Assembly (NCBI GenBank): GCA_965199055.1
Contig: CBDAQR010000003.1
Location: 1,550,001-1,614,000 of the forward strand
Origin: CBDAQR01 sp965199055
GTDB taxonomy: Bacteria > Pseudomonadota > Gammaproteobacteria > Pseudomonadales > Halieaceae
Direction of reading: 5' to 3'
DNA length: 64,000 nt
Shown here: positions 24,405-33,505 of the stretch, in pieces
Numbering within the stretch: the first letter of the stretch is position 1
How the letters are laid out: every line of letters starts with the position of its first letter
Position numbers and translations under genes: made by a program
Notes under the pieces: model-generated
The model's database searches: none
What the model saw: only the letters and a program-made list of their open reading frames with translations
Told to the model about the DNA's origin: nothing

Positions 24405-24590
24405 TTATTTCTCGCTCTTTTGCTCGTCCTCGTGGGCGATACGATTGTAAATTTCTTCGCGGTGAACAGCGACGTCTTTAGGGGCATTCACGCCCAGGCG
24501 CACCTGGTTACCCTTCACGCCCAACACGGTCACGGTAACGTCGTCACCGATCATCAAAGTTTGGCCGACGCGACGCGTCAGTATTAACAT
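24405..24590 (-). CDS. csrA: Carbon storage regulator CsrA
   Basis: About 61 residues, MLILTRRVGQTLMIGDDVTVTVLGVKGNQVRLGVNAPKDVAVHREEIYNRI, with the RNA-contacting L4/R6/R7 strand and the VAVHREEI strand (R44-equivalent) intact. It is a dimeric RNA-binding regulator that recognises GGA in mRNA leaders and controls carbon flux, motility and biofilm. ATG 24590 (GGGAGAG upstream) is chosen; the frame's extra 11 upstream residues are not part of CsrA. lysC ends 138 bases upstream, and tRNA-Ser follows. Confidence 0.97.
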   Translation of the reverse strand: MLILTRRVGQTLMIGDDVTVTVLGVKGNQVRLGVNAPKDVAVHREEIYNRIAHEDEQKSEK

Positions 24591-24728
24591 GCAGTTGCTC
24601 TCCCAATCGTTTGTCCTGCGCACCGGTTCGATGCGCGAAAGCCCAAGCTGCGGGTCCCCCCACAGGAATTAATAAACCCGTGTTAACTAATTAGTATTGT
24701 CGAGTTTACGGAAATTGCCAGTTTCTTC

Positions 24729-25970
24729 TTAGTCTTCGTTTTCTACCAATGGTTCCTGATCGAGCCCAAATGCCGAGTGTAAAGAGCGAACCGCCAGCTC
24801 GAGGAACTTCTCATCAATAATCACGGAAATTTTAATTTCCGACGTCGAAATCATCTGAATATTGATACCCACTTCAGCCAAGGTCTTGAACATCTGGCTG
24901 GCCACGCCCGCGTGGGAGCGCATGCCCACTCCGACCAGTGAAATCTTCGCAATCTTGTCATCGCTGCGCACTTCGCGCGCATTCAGCTCACTGGCAACGG
25001 CGTTCAGAATGTCGCCCGCACGCTCCATGTCGTTGCGATGAACGGTAAACGTGAAATCGGTGCTCTTGTCTTCGGCAACGTTCTGCACAATCACGTCGAC
25101 TTCTATATTAGCCTCGCCCACGGGGCCGAGAATCTTGTATGCCACTCCCGGCGTATCCGGGACACCCAGCACCGTGAGTTTGGCTTCGTCGCGGGTAAAG
25201 GCGATACCCGCAATGGTCGGGGTTTCCATATCGGATTCTTCCTCTAAAGAGATCAATGTGCCAGGGCCATCCTGGAAACTGTGCAGTACACGCAGTGGCA
25301 CGTTGTACTTACCCGCAAACTCCACAGAACGAATTTGCAGAACTTTGGAGCCCATGCTCGCCATCTCGAGCATTTCCTCAAAGGTAATGCGGTCGAGCCG
25401 GCGTGCGCCGTCGACCATGCGGGGGTCGGTCGTATACACACCATCGACATCGGTATAGATCTGACACTCGTCGGCCTTGAGCGCTGCCGCCAATGCCACT
25501 GCCGTGGTGTCGGAACCGCCACGGCCAAGCGTTGTGATATTGCCGCGTTCATCCACACCCTGAAAACCGGCCACGACAATGACATTGCCTTCTTTAAGGT
25601 CTGCATGTAGGCGTTCATCATCAATATCTTTGATGCGCGCTTTGGTATGCGCATCGTCGGTGAGAATACGCACCTGGCTGCCGTTATACGACTTCGCCTG
25701 CAAGCCGCGTTTGTGCAGTGCCATAGACAGCAGCGCCGTGGTGACCTGTTCACCGGTCGATACCAATACATCCATTTCTCGCGGGGTCGGCGCTTCCTGT
25801 ACCTCGTGGGCGAGCCCAATAAGTCGATTAGTCTCGCCAGACATGGCAGACACCACCACGACCACGTCGTGACCTTCCGCACGAAAACCCGCGACCTTAT
25901 CGGCCACCTGCTCGATCTTCTCGATGGTACCCACTGAGGTACCACCGAATTTCTGTACGATCAGGCTCAT
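24729..25970 (-). CDS. lysC: Aspartate kinase
   Basis: 413 residues, the single-polypeptide size seen in Pseudomonas Ask. The N-terminal KFGGTSVG motif binds ATP, GRGGSDTTAVALAAAL and the aspartate-binding region follow, and two C-terminal ACT domains (from about residue 265) provide lysine/threonine feedback. It phosphorylates aspartate, the first step to Lys, Thr, Met and diaminopimelate. ATG 25970 overlaps the alaS stop by ATGA; the longer frame to 25991 lies inside alaS and is rejected. Confidence 0.95.
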   Translation of the reverse strand: MSLIVQKFGGTSVGTIEKIEQVADKVAGFRAEGHDVVVVVSAMSGETNRLIGLAHEVQEAPTPREMDVLVSTGEQVTTALLSMALHKRGLQAKSYNGSQVRILTDDAHTKARIKDIDDERLHADLKEGNVIVVAGFQGVDERGNITTLGRGGSDTTAVALAAALKADECQIYTDVDGVYTTDPRMVDGARRLDRITFEEMLEMASMGSKVLQIRSVEFAGKYNVPLRVLHSFQDGPGTLISLEEESDMETPTIAGIAFTRDEAKLTVLGVPDTPGVAYKILGPVGEANIEVDVIVQNVAEDKSTDFTFTVHRNDMERAGDILNAVASELNAREVRSDDKIAKISLVGVGMRSHAGVASQMFKTLAEVGINIQMISTSEIKISVIIDEKFLELAVRSLHSAFGLDQEPLVENED

Positions 25971-28564
25971 TGCAGCTGGCCTTCCACCCATTCAGGCACA
26001 GTTTGCAGCGTGCTATCCAGCGCAGCCACGTCACTGCCGCCGCCCTGGGCCATATCGGGACGACCACCACCTTTGCCACCCAGGCGGCCCGCAAACTCCT
26101 TCATGAGATCGCCAGCCTTTACCTTGTCGGTAAGGTCTTTGGTCACGCCAGCTGTCAGCGCAATCTTGTCGCCATCAACCGCCGCCAGCAGTATCACAGC
26201 ACTGCCTAGTTTATTTTTGAGCTGATCCATGGTGTCACGCAGCGATTTTGCGTCGGCACCATCTACTGCAGTTGCCAGCACGGGTACGCCACTCACTTCA
26301 ACCGCCTTGCTGCTTAGATCGCCACCGGCAGAGGTCGCCAGCTTTTGCTTGAGGCGCTCGATTTCTTTTTCGAGTTCGCGGTTGGCTGCGCGCAGATTAC
26401 CCACCTTTTCCACCACGTTAGCGGTATCGCCTTTCACCACTTCGCAAATCGCATCGATATTGGCCTCGGCCTGATCAATTGCCGCCAGCGCGGTCGCGCC
26501 AGTCACTGCCTCGATCCGCCGCACGCCCGCAGAAATTCCGGATTCAGAACTAATACGCATCAGGCCAATATCGCCTGTACGCTCGACGTGGGTGCCACCA
26601 CAGAGTTCCACCGAGAAATCTCCGCCCATTGCCAGAACGCGGACTTCGTCGCCATATTTCTCGCCAAACAGCGCCATGGCACCGGCCGCTTTTGCCGACT
26701 CCATGTCCATCAGGCGAGTCGTTACCTCGCTGTTGGCGCGCACCTGGTCATTCACCATCTGCTCAATGGTTTTCAGTTCCTCGGCAGTAACCGCCTGCGG
26801 GTGACTGAAGTCGAAGCGCAATTTTTGGGAATCCACCAGCGAGCCTTTCTGCTCGACGTGGTCGCCCAACACCTTGCGCAAGGCGGCATGCAGCAGGTGC
26901 GTCGCCGAATGGTTCAGCATGGTGGCCTGGCGCACGGTACCATCGACCTGGGCATTAAGCGTATCTCCGAGCGCGATGGTGCCGGCCAGCACCACGCCGT
27001 GGTGCAGATGGTGGTCACTACCCTTGGTGGTATCGCGAACCTCAAAGCGAAATCCATCGGCCTCCAGAAAACCGCTGTCGCCGACCTGACCACCTGACTC
27101 GCCATAGAAGGGCGTCTGATCAAGCACAATCACGGCCTGATCGCCCTCGTTGAGCGACTCCACCGCCTCTCCGGATTTCAGTAAGGCGGTTACCGAGCCA
27201 CTGTCAGCCAGTGCGTCATAACCAGTAAATGCAGTGCTGCCATCGAGCTCCAATGCCTGGTTGTAATCCACATCGAAGGCACCGGCATCCTGCGAACGCT
27301 TGCGCTGTTTAGCCATCGCCAGCTCATACCCATCCATATCGAGTGTGAGATTTTTCTCGCGGGCAATGTCGTTTGTCAGATCCACCGGAAAGCCGTAGGT
27401 GTCGTACAACTTGAACACGACCTCTCCAGGAATCTCTGTCCCCTTAAGCGCGGTCAGCGCCTCATTGAGAATGCCCATGCCGTTGTCGAGGGTCTTGGCA
27501 AATTGTTCTTCCTCGTTCAGCAACGCCTGCTCGATTCGCGCCTGATTCTCTCTCAGCTCCGGATAGGCATCACCCATCTCAGCGGCCACGGTCGCTACCA
27601 ACTTGTGGAAAAAGGGCTCGCTAGCACCCAGCTTATTGCCGTGGCGGATAGCGCGGCGGATGATACGACGCAGCACATAGCCGCGACCTTCGTTGCTGGG
27701 CAGAACACCATCCGATACCAGGAAGGCGCAGGAGCGAATATGGTCTGCAATCACCCGCAATGAATTGTCGGTTGTATCGTTGGCACCCACCAACTCTGCC
27801 GCTGCCTGCAGCAGATTCTGGAACAGGTCAATCTCGTAGTTGGAATGCACGCCTTGCATCACTGCCGCGATGCGTTCCAGGCCCATACCGGTGTCAACAG
27901 AGGGGGCGGGCAGTGGCTGCATGTTGCCGTCACTGTCGCGGTTGTACTGCATAAACACCAGGTTCCAAATCTCGACATAGCGGTCGAGGTCATCGTTCTC
28001 GCTGCCGGGAGGACCACCGGGCACGTCTTCGCCGTGGTCGTAGAAGATTTCACTACAGGGACCGCAGGGGCCGGTGTCGCCCATCTGCCAGAAGTTATCT
28101 TCATCAAGACGAGAGAAACGTTCGGCGCTCACGCCCATTTCCTTCAGCCAGATATCCGCCGCTTCATCGTCGGAGATGTGAACCGTGACCCAGAGACGCT
28201 CTTCGGGCAGACCCATTTTCTCGGTCAAGAATTCCCAGGCGAACTTTATGGCCTCGCGCTTGAAGTAATCGCCGAAGCTGAAGTTACCCAACATCTCAAA
28301 GAAGGTGTGGTGACGCGCGGTGTAACCCACGTTCTCCAGGTCATTGTGTTTGCCGCCGGCCCGCACACAGCGCTGACTGGAGCAGGCGCGAACGTAATCC
28401 CGGACCTCACGGCCCAGAAAAGTGTCTTTAAACTGATTCATGCCCGCGTTGGTAAACAGCAAAGTGGGGTCGTCGTGGGGCACCAGGGAGCTGCTGCTTA
28501 CCCGGTTATGCTGCTGTTCTTCAAAATAGGCGAGAAATGCCTCGCGAACGTCGGCGCTCTTCAT
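25967..28564 (-). CDS. alaS: Alanyl-tRNA synthetase
   Basis: 865 residues, close to the usual 870-880. The class II catalytic core starts MKSADVREAFLAYFEE with motif 2 around VRACSSQRCVRAGGKHNDLENVG. The editing domain shows the zinc motif HSATHLLHAAL and later CGGTH. A coiled coil (KVGNLRAANRELEKEIERLKQKL) and a C-Ala domain rich in Gly (FAGRLGGKGGGRPDMAQGGG) complete it. It charges tRNA-Ala and clears mischarged Ser/Gly. Twenty bases separate it from the HIT gene, and lysC overlaps its end. Confidence 0.97.
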   Translation of the reverse strand: MKSADVREAFLAYFEEQQHNRVSSSSLVPHDDPTLLFTNAGMNQFKDTFLGREVRDYVRACSSQRCVRAGGKHNDLENVGYTARHHTFFEMLGNFSFGDYFKREAIKFAWEFLTEKMGLPEERLWVTVHISDDEAADIWLKEMGVSAERFSRLDEDNFWQMGDTGPCGPCSEIFYDHGEDVPGGPPGSENDDLDRYVEIWNLVFMQYNRDSDGNMQPLPAPSVDTGMGLERIAAVMQGVHSNYEIDLFQNLLQAAAELVGANDTTDNSLRVIADHIRSCAFLVSDGVLPSNEGRGYVLRRIIRRAIRHGNKLGASEPFFHKLVATVAAEMGDAYPELRENQARIEQALLNEEEQFAKTLDNGMGILNEALTALKGTEIPGEVVFKLYDTYGFPVDLTNDIAREKNLTLDMDGYELAMAKQRKRSQDAGAFDVDYNQALELDGSTAFTGYDALADSGSVTALLKSGEAVESLNEGDQAVIVLDQTPFYGESGGQVGDSGFLEADGFRFEVRDTTKGSDHHLHHGVVLAGTIALGDTLNAQVDGTVRQATMLNHSATHLLHAALRKVLGDHVEQKGSLVDSQKLRFDFSHPQAVTAEELKTIEQMVNDQVRANSEVTTRLMDMESAKAAGAMALFGEKYGDEVRVLAMGGDFSVELCGGTHVERTGDIGLMRISSESGISAGVRRIEAVTGATALAAIDQAEANIDAICEVVKGDTANVVEKVGNLRAANRELEKEIERLKQKLATSAGGDLSSKAVEVSGVPVLATAVDGADAKSLRDTMDQLKNKLGSAVILLAAVDGDKIALTAGVTKDLTDKVKAGDLMKEFAGRLGGKGGGRPDMAQGGGSDVAALDSTLQTVPEWVEGQLQ

Positions 28565-28584
28565 CGGCTGTTTGCTTCCTGTCC

Positions 28585-28944
28585 CTAGTTGCCTATTCCC
28601 TGTGCGAGGCTGCCTTCACTCATGGTCGCGCCAGCGAGAATGTGCAGATGCAGGTGCGGCACGGTCATGCCTACCGACTCGCCGTTATTGATCATTACGC
28701 GAAAGCCTTCCTGAACGCCGAGCTGGCGGGCCACTTTTCCTACCGCCAGCATGAGGTGACCCAGCAATTCCTGGTCATCGTCCTGGGCTTCGGACAGCAT
28801 CACAATCTCGCGGCGAGGTATCACGAGAATATGAGTCGGCGCCAGCGGGTTGATATCTTTGATGGCCACGCAGTGTTCGTCTTCGTAAACAAACTCGCCG
28901 GGCAATTCGCCGTTAATAATTTTGGTGAAAATCGAATCAGACAT
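28585..28944 (-). CDS. hinT: HIT-family (HinT-like) nucleotide hydrolase
   Basis: 119 residues with the histidine-triad motif HLHLHIL near the end and the N-terminal FTKIINGELPGEFVYEDEHCVAIKDINP typical of HinT. It hydrolyses AMP-linked amidates such as aminoacyl-adenylates, which suits its position next to alaS. The start follows the Trm112-like stop by three bases. Confidence 0.93.
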   Translation of the reverse strand: MSDSIFTKIINGELPGEFVYEDEHCVAIKDINPLAPTHILVIPRREIVMLSEAQDDDQELLGHLMLAVGKVARQLGVQEGFRVMINNGESVGMTVPHLHLHILAGATMSEGSLAQGIGN

Positions 28945-28947
28945 GCT

Positions 28948-29133
28948 CTACCCCAGCTTCTCGTCGGCTGTCAGTTGGCGGGCTTCCTCTTCCAGCATCA
29001 CCGGAATACCGTCGCGAATCGGATAGGCCAAGCCACTGGCCTTGCAAACCAGTTCCTGCTTTTCCTCATCGTACTCCAGGGGTGCCTTGCTCACGGGGCA
29101 CACCAGGATGCTGAGCAATTTTTTGTCGATCAT
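28948..29133 (-). CDS. Trm112-family small protein (YcaR-like)
   Basis: 61 residues: MIDKKLLSILVCPVSKAPLEYDEEKQELVCKASGLAYPIRDGIPVMLEEEAR. This is the bacterial Trm112/UPF0434 pattern, a zinc-ribbon-like fold that keeps two Cys (C12 and C30). Bacterial members are small proteins of unclear role, by homology possible methyltransferase partners. It probably shares a transcript with hinT and alaS. Confidence 0.92.
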   Translation of the reverse strand: MIDKKLLSILVCPVSKAPLEYDEEKQELVCKASGLAYPIRDGIPVMLEEEARQLTADEKLG

Positions 29134-29180
29134 ACGAATCGCCGTCTGCGAGTTTTTTAAGGGCGAGAATTATACGCTAC

Positions 29181-29984
29181 TCACGGCATGGGTGGTACCA
29201 GTAGCTGAGGGTCTACCCGCACGTTGCGCCAGCTCATGCGCCAGTCCAGATGGGGTCCAGTTGCACGCCCCGTAGCACCGACTTTACCGATGATATCGCC
29301 GGGCTCAACCCGGTCGCCAACGGCGACTGACAGCTCGCTCAAATGCAGGAACGAGGAACTGACTCGGCTACCGTGATCGATGATGATGGTGCCTCCGGAA
29401 TAGAACAGGTCGGGTTCTGCCAGGGTCACCACGCCATAGGCCGGGGAAGCTACCGGCGTACCGGTTGGGCGCGCAATATCGACACCCCAATGGGGGTTAC
29501 CCGGCGTGCCATTGTAAAAGCGCTGACTGCCGTAGACACCGCTGATGCGCCCGGTCAGCGGCCACTCAAAGCCGCGGGCAAAGTCGGCGGCGTCAGAGGA
29601 ATTCGCCTTCGCCGCCTGCACCAATTCCCGCTCCTTGCGAATGCGCTCGAGCTGCTCTGCGGGCGGCGTTACCGTGCGTTGAGGCACACCTTCGATACGA
29701 CTGATTCGATATTCGCGCCCGACAATAGTCAGCTCCCGCGAGCATTCGACGGCCCCGCTAACGGCCAGGGTGCGTGATCCCGTTTCGTCGCGACCGATAC
29801 CAAACACCACGACGCCTTCTGCCGACGCGCTTAAGCGCTTTTCATCCAAATACACCTCACTGCCAGGCGGCACTTTGAGCCACAGCAGACTTCCCTGGCG
29901 CACCTCGCCAATCAACTCCGGGCAGGCCGCGCTGACCTCCAAACCCAGCAGTAGCAGAAGACAGCTCAGCCAACGGACCGTCAA
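29181..29984 (-). CDS. Secreted M23-family peptidase (LytM-like)
   Basis: About 267 residues from TTG 29984, which overlaps the stop of the upstream permease (TTGA) and has GGAGGAG before it. The frame is open to 30107, but only this start gives the clear signal peptide LTVRWLSCLLLLLGLEVSAAC. A beta-rich N-domain (to about residue 120) precedes the peptidase domain: HWGVDIA (HxxxD), a central His in SSFLHLSEL and GPHLDW. The last motif has HLD where LytM enzymes have HLH. I recall this variant from a gammaproteobacterial subfamily. It would cleave, or bind and regulate cleavage of, peptidoglycan cross-links in the periplasm. Confidence 0.85.
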   Translation of the reverse strand: MTVRWLSCLLLLLGLEVSAACPELIGEVRQGSLLWLKVPPGSEVYLDEKRLSASAEGVVVFGIGRDETGSRTLAVSGAVECSRELTIVGREYRISRIEGVPQRTVTPPAEQLERIRKERELVQAAKANSSDAADFARGFEWPLTGRISGVYGSQRFYNGTPGNPHWGVDIARPTGTPVASPAYGVVTLAEPDLFYSGGTIIIDHGSRVSSSFLHLSELSVAVGDRVEPGDIIGKVGATGRATGPHLDWRMSWRNVRVDPQLLVPPMP

Positions 29985-31417
29985 GACAACTCCTCCTCTG
30001 CCTGACTGATAGCCGCGAACTCCTCCTCGGGCGCATTTGCAACCAGATGGTGCCGACTGTAGAAACCAAAATAGGCGATCATGATCGCGTAGAAACCTGC
30101 GCTCCACAGCGCGGCTTCCAGGCTGACCAAAAAGGTAGAAATAAACGCCACGATAGAGAGCACCAGCGCAAAACCGGAGGTGAGAACGCCGCCGGGGGTT
30201 CGATAGGGCCGCTCGAGTGCGGGTTCATTCCGCCTGAGCACGATATGCGACATCATCATCAGGGCATAGGAGATGGTGGCGCCGAACACCGCCATGGTCA
30301 GCATGAGGTCGCCTTCACCGGTCAGCGACAGCAGAAATCCGAGCACGCCAGGTATTACCAGGGCGCGAACCGGTACCTTACGATTATTGGTGACCGATAG
30401 AGACCTCGGCAGATACCCAGCGCGAGATAAGGCGAATACCTGCCTGGAGTACGCATAGATAATTGAGAAGAAGCTGGCGATCAGGCCGCTAAGCCCAACC
30501 CAGTTAACGAAGCTCGCCGCCAGGGAATCCTCACCGTATACCGCCTGCAGTGCTCCCACCAATGGAGCACCATGATCCTTCATGAAATCGGCGCCGGCAC
30601 CGCCCGGCGCCAGTACCAGCACAATGCCACCGAAAAAGAGCAGAATTAGCATCGCGGTGATAATACCTCGCGGCATATCGCGAGCAGGATCACCAGCCTC
30701 TTCCGCGGCCAGCGGCACGCCCTCCACCGCCAGGAACAACCAGATCGCAAACGGAAACGCGGCCCACACGCCAATATAGCCCTCGGGCAAGAAGCTGCTG
30801 GCACCGGCGGCACTCTCGTTAACCGCGATATCGAACAGATTAGCGCTGTCAAAGTGCGGGAGCATGCCGACAGCAAAGACCACAATCGCCAGCACCGCCA
30901 ACAGGGTAATCACCAGCATGGTGCGCAAGGCCTCGCCCGCCCCCCAAAGATGAAATCCTATAAAGATCGCGTAGCTGGCGAGGTAGACGAGCCAGCCGTC
31001 GATACCCACCAGCGCGTTGATATAACCGCCGATGAAAATCGCGATCGCCGCAGGCGCCAGCGTGTATTCCAGCAAAATAGCGGTTCCTGTGAGATAGCCA
31101 CCCCAAGGGCCCAGCGCGCGCCGGGCAAAACTGTATCCACCGCCCGCCGTGGGCAGCGAGGCTGACATTTCTGCGAGGCTCAACACCATGCACAAGTACA
31201 TGGCTCCAACGATGACTGTGGCGATGAGCATGCCGCCAAACCCACCTTGGGCCAAGCCCAGGTTCCAGCCTGCGTAGTCGCCGCTAATCACATAAGAAAC
31301 ACCGAGACCGGCCAGTAACACCCAACCGGCGGCACCCTTCTTCAGCCGGCGCGCTTCCAGGTACTCACCCGACACCGATTCATATTCAACACTACCGCTG
31401 GATTGTTGACTGCTCAT
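29981..31417 (-). CDS. eat: Ethanolamine permease (APC family)
   Basis: About 478 residues with 12 membrane segments. The opening EYLEARRLKKGAAGWVLLAGLGVSYVISGDYAGWNLGLAQGGFGG is characteristic of the ethanolamine permease subfamily, and FLAVEGVPLAAEEAGDPARDMPRGI is the APC loop motif. It would import ethanolamine for nitrogen or carbon; no eut genes are nearby. ATG 31417 (GAGGAG upstream) is chosen over the longer frame to 31486. It is divergent from greB with only 32 bases between the starts. Confidence 0.9.
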   Translation of the reverse strand: MSSQQSSGSVEYESVSGEYLEARRLKKGAAGWVLLAGLGVSYVISGDYAGWNLGLAQGGFGGMLIATVIVGAMYLCMVLSLAEMSASLPTAGGGYSFARRALGPWGGYLTGTAILLEYTLAPAAIAIFIGGYINALVGIDGWLVYLASYAIFIGFHLWGAGEALRTMLVITLLAVLAIVVFAVGMLPHFDSANLFDIAVNESAAGASSFLPEGYIGVWAAFPFAIWLFLAVEGVPLAAEEAGDPARDMPRGIITAMLILLFFGGIVLVLAPGGAGADFMKDHGAPLVGALQAVYGEDSLAASFVNWVGLSGLIASFFSIIYAYSRQVFALSRAGYLPRSLSVTNNRKVPVRALVIPGVLGFLLSLTGEGDLMLTMAVFGATISYALMMMSHIVLRRNEPALERPYRTPGGVLTSGFALVLSIVAFISTFLVSLEAALWSAGFYAIMIAYFGFYSRHHLVANAPEEEFAAISQAEEELS

Positions 31418-31449
31418 GGAATGCTCCTCGTTTGGGGTAACATAACTAA

Positions 31450-31953
31450 ATGGGACGTTACCGACCACCCCGCAAACGCGGCTCAAAATACATCACCCCC
31501 GAGGGTGAGGCCTCGCTGCGCGACGAATTGCATCAATTGTGGAAGGTCGAGCGCCCGCAAGTGACCGCCGCAGTGCACGAAGCCGCGAAGAACGGCGACC
31601 GCTCGGAAAACGGCGATTACATCTACGGCAAGCGCCGCCTGAGAGAAATCGACAGCCGGGTTCGCTTTCTCAATAAGCGCCTGGACGAGTTACAGATTGT
31701 CGATCGCATTCCCGATGAACAGGACAAAGTGTTTTTCGGTGCCTGGGTTACCCTGGAAGACGAGGGAGGCTCTGAACAGTGCTACCGGATCGTCGGGCCG
31801 GATGAGTTCGACCTCAAACAGGGTAAGCTGAGCATGGATTCACCCATGGCCCGCTCACTGTTGGGCAAGCGACTGGATGATGAAGTGGTGGTGCAGAGTC
31901 CTGGCGGCGAGCAGCTGTTTTATATCACCGCAGTTCGCTACCAGAGCTCTTAA
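31450..31953 (+). CDS. greB: Transcription elongation factor GreB
   Basis: 167 residues. The N-terminal coiled coil (VTAAVHEAAKNGDRSENGDYIYGKRRLREIDSRVRFLNKRL) carries the acidic tip residues of DRSENGDY that enter the RNA polymerase secondary channel. The C-terminal FKBP-like domain follows (GAWVTLEDEGG to QLFYITAVRY). It stimulates cleavage of backtracked transcripts. The basic MGRYRPPRKRGSKYITPEG start is typical of GreB and not GreA. Convergent to the YceI gene with two bases between the stops. Confidence 0.95.
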   Translation: MGRYRPPRKRGSKYITPEGEASLRDELHQLWKVERPQVTAAVHEAAKNGDRSENGDYIYGKRRLREIDSRVRFLNKRLDELQIVDRIPDEQDKVFFGAWVTLEDEGGSEQCYRIVGPDEFDLKQGKLSMDSPMARSLLGKRLDDEVVVQSPGGEQLFYITAVRYQSS

Positions 31954-31955
31954 GC

Positions 31956-32537
31956 CTATTCCCGAAACGTCAGGCTGGCGGTTACCGGTACCGCGGCAGA
32001 GATATTCTGCAGCCCGGCAATTTCCCGCAGCCGTTCCACCCCATCGGTGAGCGCAAAACTTGCGGCATTGATAATCAGCGGTTTGAGCGTGTTGACCTGT
32101 ATTTCGCCACCGAGTCGCGACACTCTGACATCCGACTTCAGCATCTGGCTCTTGCCGTGAAGCTTGAGCGCAAACAGTACTTCCATCTGTGCCGAGCTAC
32201 CGTTCGCGATCGCTGCCACCGCCTGCTGATCGATGGTGGCTTCAATGGTCGCATCGGGGAAGGCGGCAACATCGAAAAACAGTTTCTGCATACGCTCATT
32301 GCGGATTGGAATATTGGTCTCCACCTGCGCCAGTGGCACCGTTACGGTGACCAGACCATCATCACTGATGCTACCGCTGAGTCCCGGAAAGTGATGCACC
32401 TCCGCGATCGAAATATTTTTTACCGAGACAAAACTGATCACCGATTTTTCGGGGACCAACGTAGCTCCCGCATGACTGGCGACACTAAACCACGCCAGAC
32501 CAGCTATCAGGAACCCGGTTACGGCTCGCTTCAACAT
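31956..32537 (-). CDS. Periplasmic YceI-family lipid-binding protein
   Basis: About 193 residues. The signal peptide MLKRAVTGFLIAGLAWFSVASHAGA is followed by a YceI lipocalin-like barrel (LVPEKSVISFVSVKN..., VPLAQVETNIPIRNERMQKLFFDVAAFPDATIEATI). Such proteins bind isoprenoid-like lipids in the periplasm. I start at ATG 32537, since GAGG lies eight bases upstream; ATG 32543 is only two bases from it. Upstream residues in the frame belong to the overlapping reading of the SDR gene. Confidence 0.88.
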   Translation of the reverse strand: MLKRAVTGFLIAGLAWFSVASHAGATLVPEKSVISFVSVKNISIAEVHHFPGLSGSISDDGLVTVTVPLAQVETNIPIRNERMQKLFFDVAAFPDATIEATIDQQAVAAIANGSSAQMEVLFALKLHGKSQMLKSDVRVSRLGGEIQVNTLKPLIINAASFALTDGVERLREIAGLQNISAAVPVTASLTFRE

Positions 32538-32577
32538 CTGCATATCCTCACTCTCAAAAATCTTTGGCTTCCGCATT

Positions 32578-33468
32578 TTACAGATAACCCACCGCCAGGC
32601 GCTCAGTTTCTTCCCACAACTGCGCCGCCAACTCCATGTCTCGGCCCCAGGCACTGCTGCGGGCGAGCTTACAGTCGGAGAAGTACTCTCCGCTGACGCC
32701 ATCCAGGTCAGGATGAGTCGCCACGTAGCACTGAGTGGCCGCGCCCTGGGGAATCGATTTCATGAAGGGCTTGGCCAGCAAACCGACCAGCGGCATGAGT
32801 AAGCTGCGATTGTCGCGCCCGAGGTTGGTTTGAATCACACCCGGGTGCAGCGCATTCACCGTTACACCACTTCCCTGCAAATCCGCGGCGAGTTTACGTG
32901 CATGCAACAGATTGGCCAGCTTGGATTGGCCGTAGCACTTCATGGGACTGTAGCCTTTGCTCGCGTCCAGATTGTCAAACTCGATGCCGCCCGTGGGTGC
33001 CCAGGTGTGAGCAGCACTGGAGAGAATAACGATCCGGCCGTTTTGCGCCGCTTTCACCTGCTCTAATAAATGATGCACCAGCACGAAGTGCCCCAAGTGA
33101 TTGGTGGCGAACTGCATTTCAACGCCGTGAGCGGTGCTCAAATCCGTCGGCATCATGATGCCTGCGTTGGTCATCAGCACGTCTATGGGCTTCCCCAAAG
33201 CAGCAATAGTTCTCGCCGCGGCAACCACGCTATTCAGATCACTCAGCTCACAAGCTACGCCCGTGGCCTCGCCCTGCACCTTGTCACAGGCGGATTCGGC
33301 CTTTTCTTTGGTACGCGCAAGCCCGATCACATGGGCACCGCGCCGCGCCAACACCTTCATCGATTCGAGTCCGAGACCCGAATTCACCCCGGTAATCACC
33401 ACGGTCTTGCCCGCCAGATCGATGCCGTCGGTCACACCCTCTGCTGTTGATCGCTTGCCAAATGCCAT
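32578..33468 (-). CDS. Short-chain dehydrogenase (retinol-dehydrogenase-like)
   Basis: 296 residues. TGVNSGLG (about 27-34) binds the cofactor, NAG is in TNAGIMMP, and the catalytic Ser (ILSSAAH), Tyr and Lys (YGQSKLAN) are present. R53 in LART after the second strand suggests NADPH preference. Resemblance is to the light-dependent protochlorophyllide reductase / WW-domain oxidoreductase group, with broad alcohol or retinoid-type substrates. The substrate here is unknown. It is divergent from the MFS gene at 33506. Confidence 0.87.
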   Translation of the reverse strand: MAFGKRSTAEGVTDGIDLAGKTVVITGVNSGLGLESMKVLARRGAHVIGLARTKEKAESACDKVQGEATGVACELSDLNSVVAAARTIAALGKPIDVLMTNAGIMMPTDLSTAHGVEMQFATNHLGHFVLVHHLLEQVKAAQNGRIVILSSAAHTWAPTGGIEFDNLDASKGYSPMKCYGQSKLANLLHARKLAADLQGSGVTVNALHPGVIQTNLGRDNRSLLMPLVGLLAKPFMKSIPQGAATQCYVATHPDLDGVSGEYFSDCKLARSSAWGRDMELAAQLWEETERLAVGYL

Positions 33469-33505
33469 ACCATCGCCCTCCCGAATCTGTTTACTTCATC
33501 AGTAT

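Noticed and set aside
27845..28588. Long plus-strand frame inside alaS
   Set aside because: The alanyl-tRNA synthetase on the other strand is complete and conserved; the antisense product has no family resemblance.
33134..33505. N-terminal extension of the MFS transporter
   Set aside because: It lies antisense to the SDR gene and lacks MFS features; ATG 33506 begins a normal transporter.
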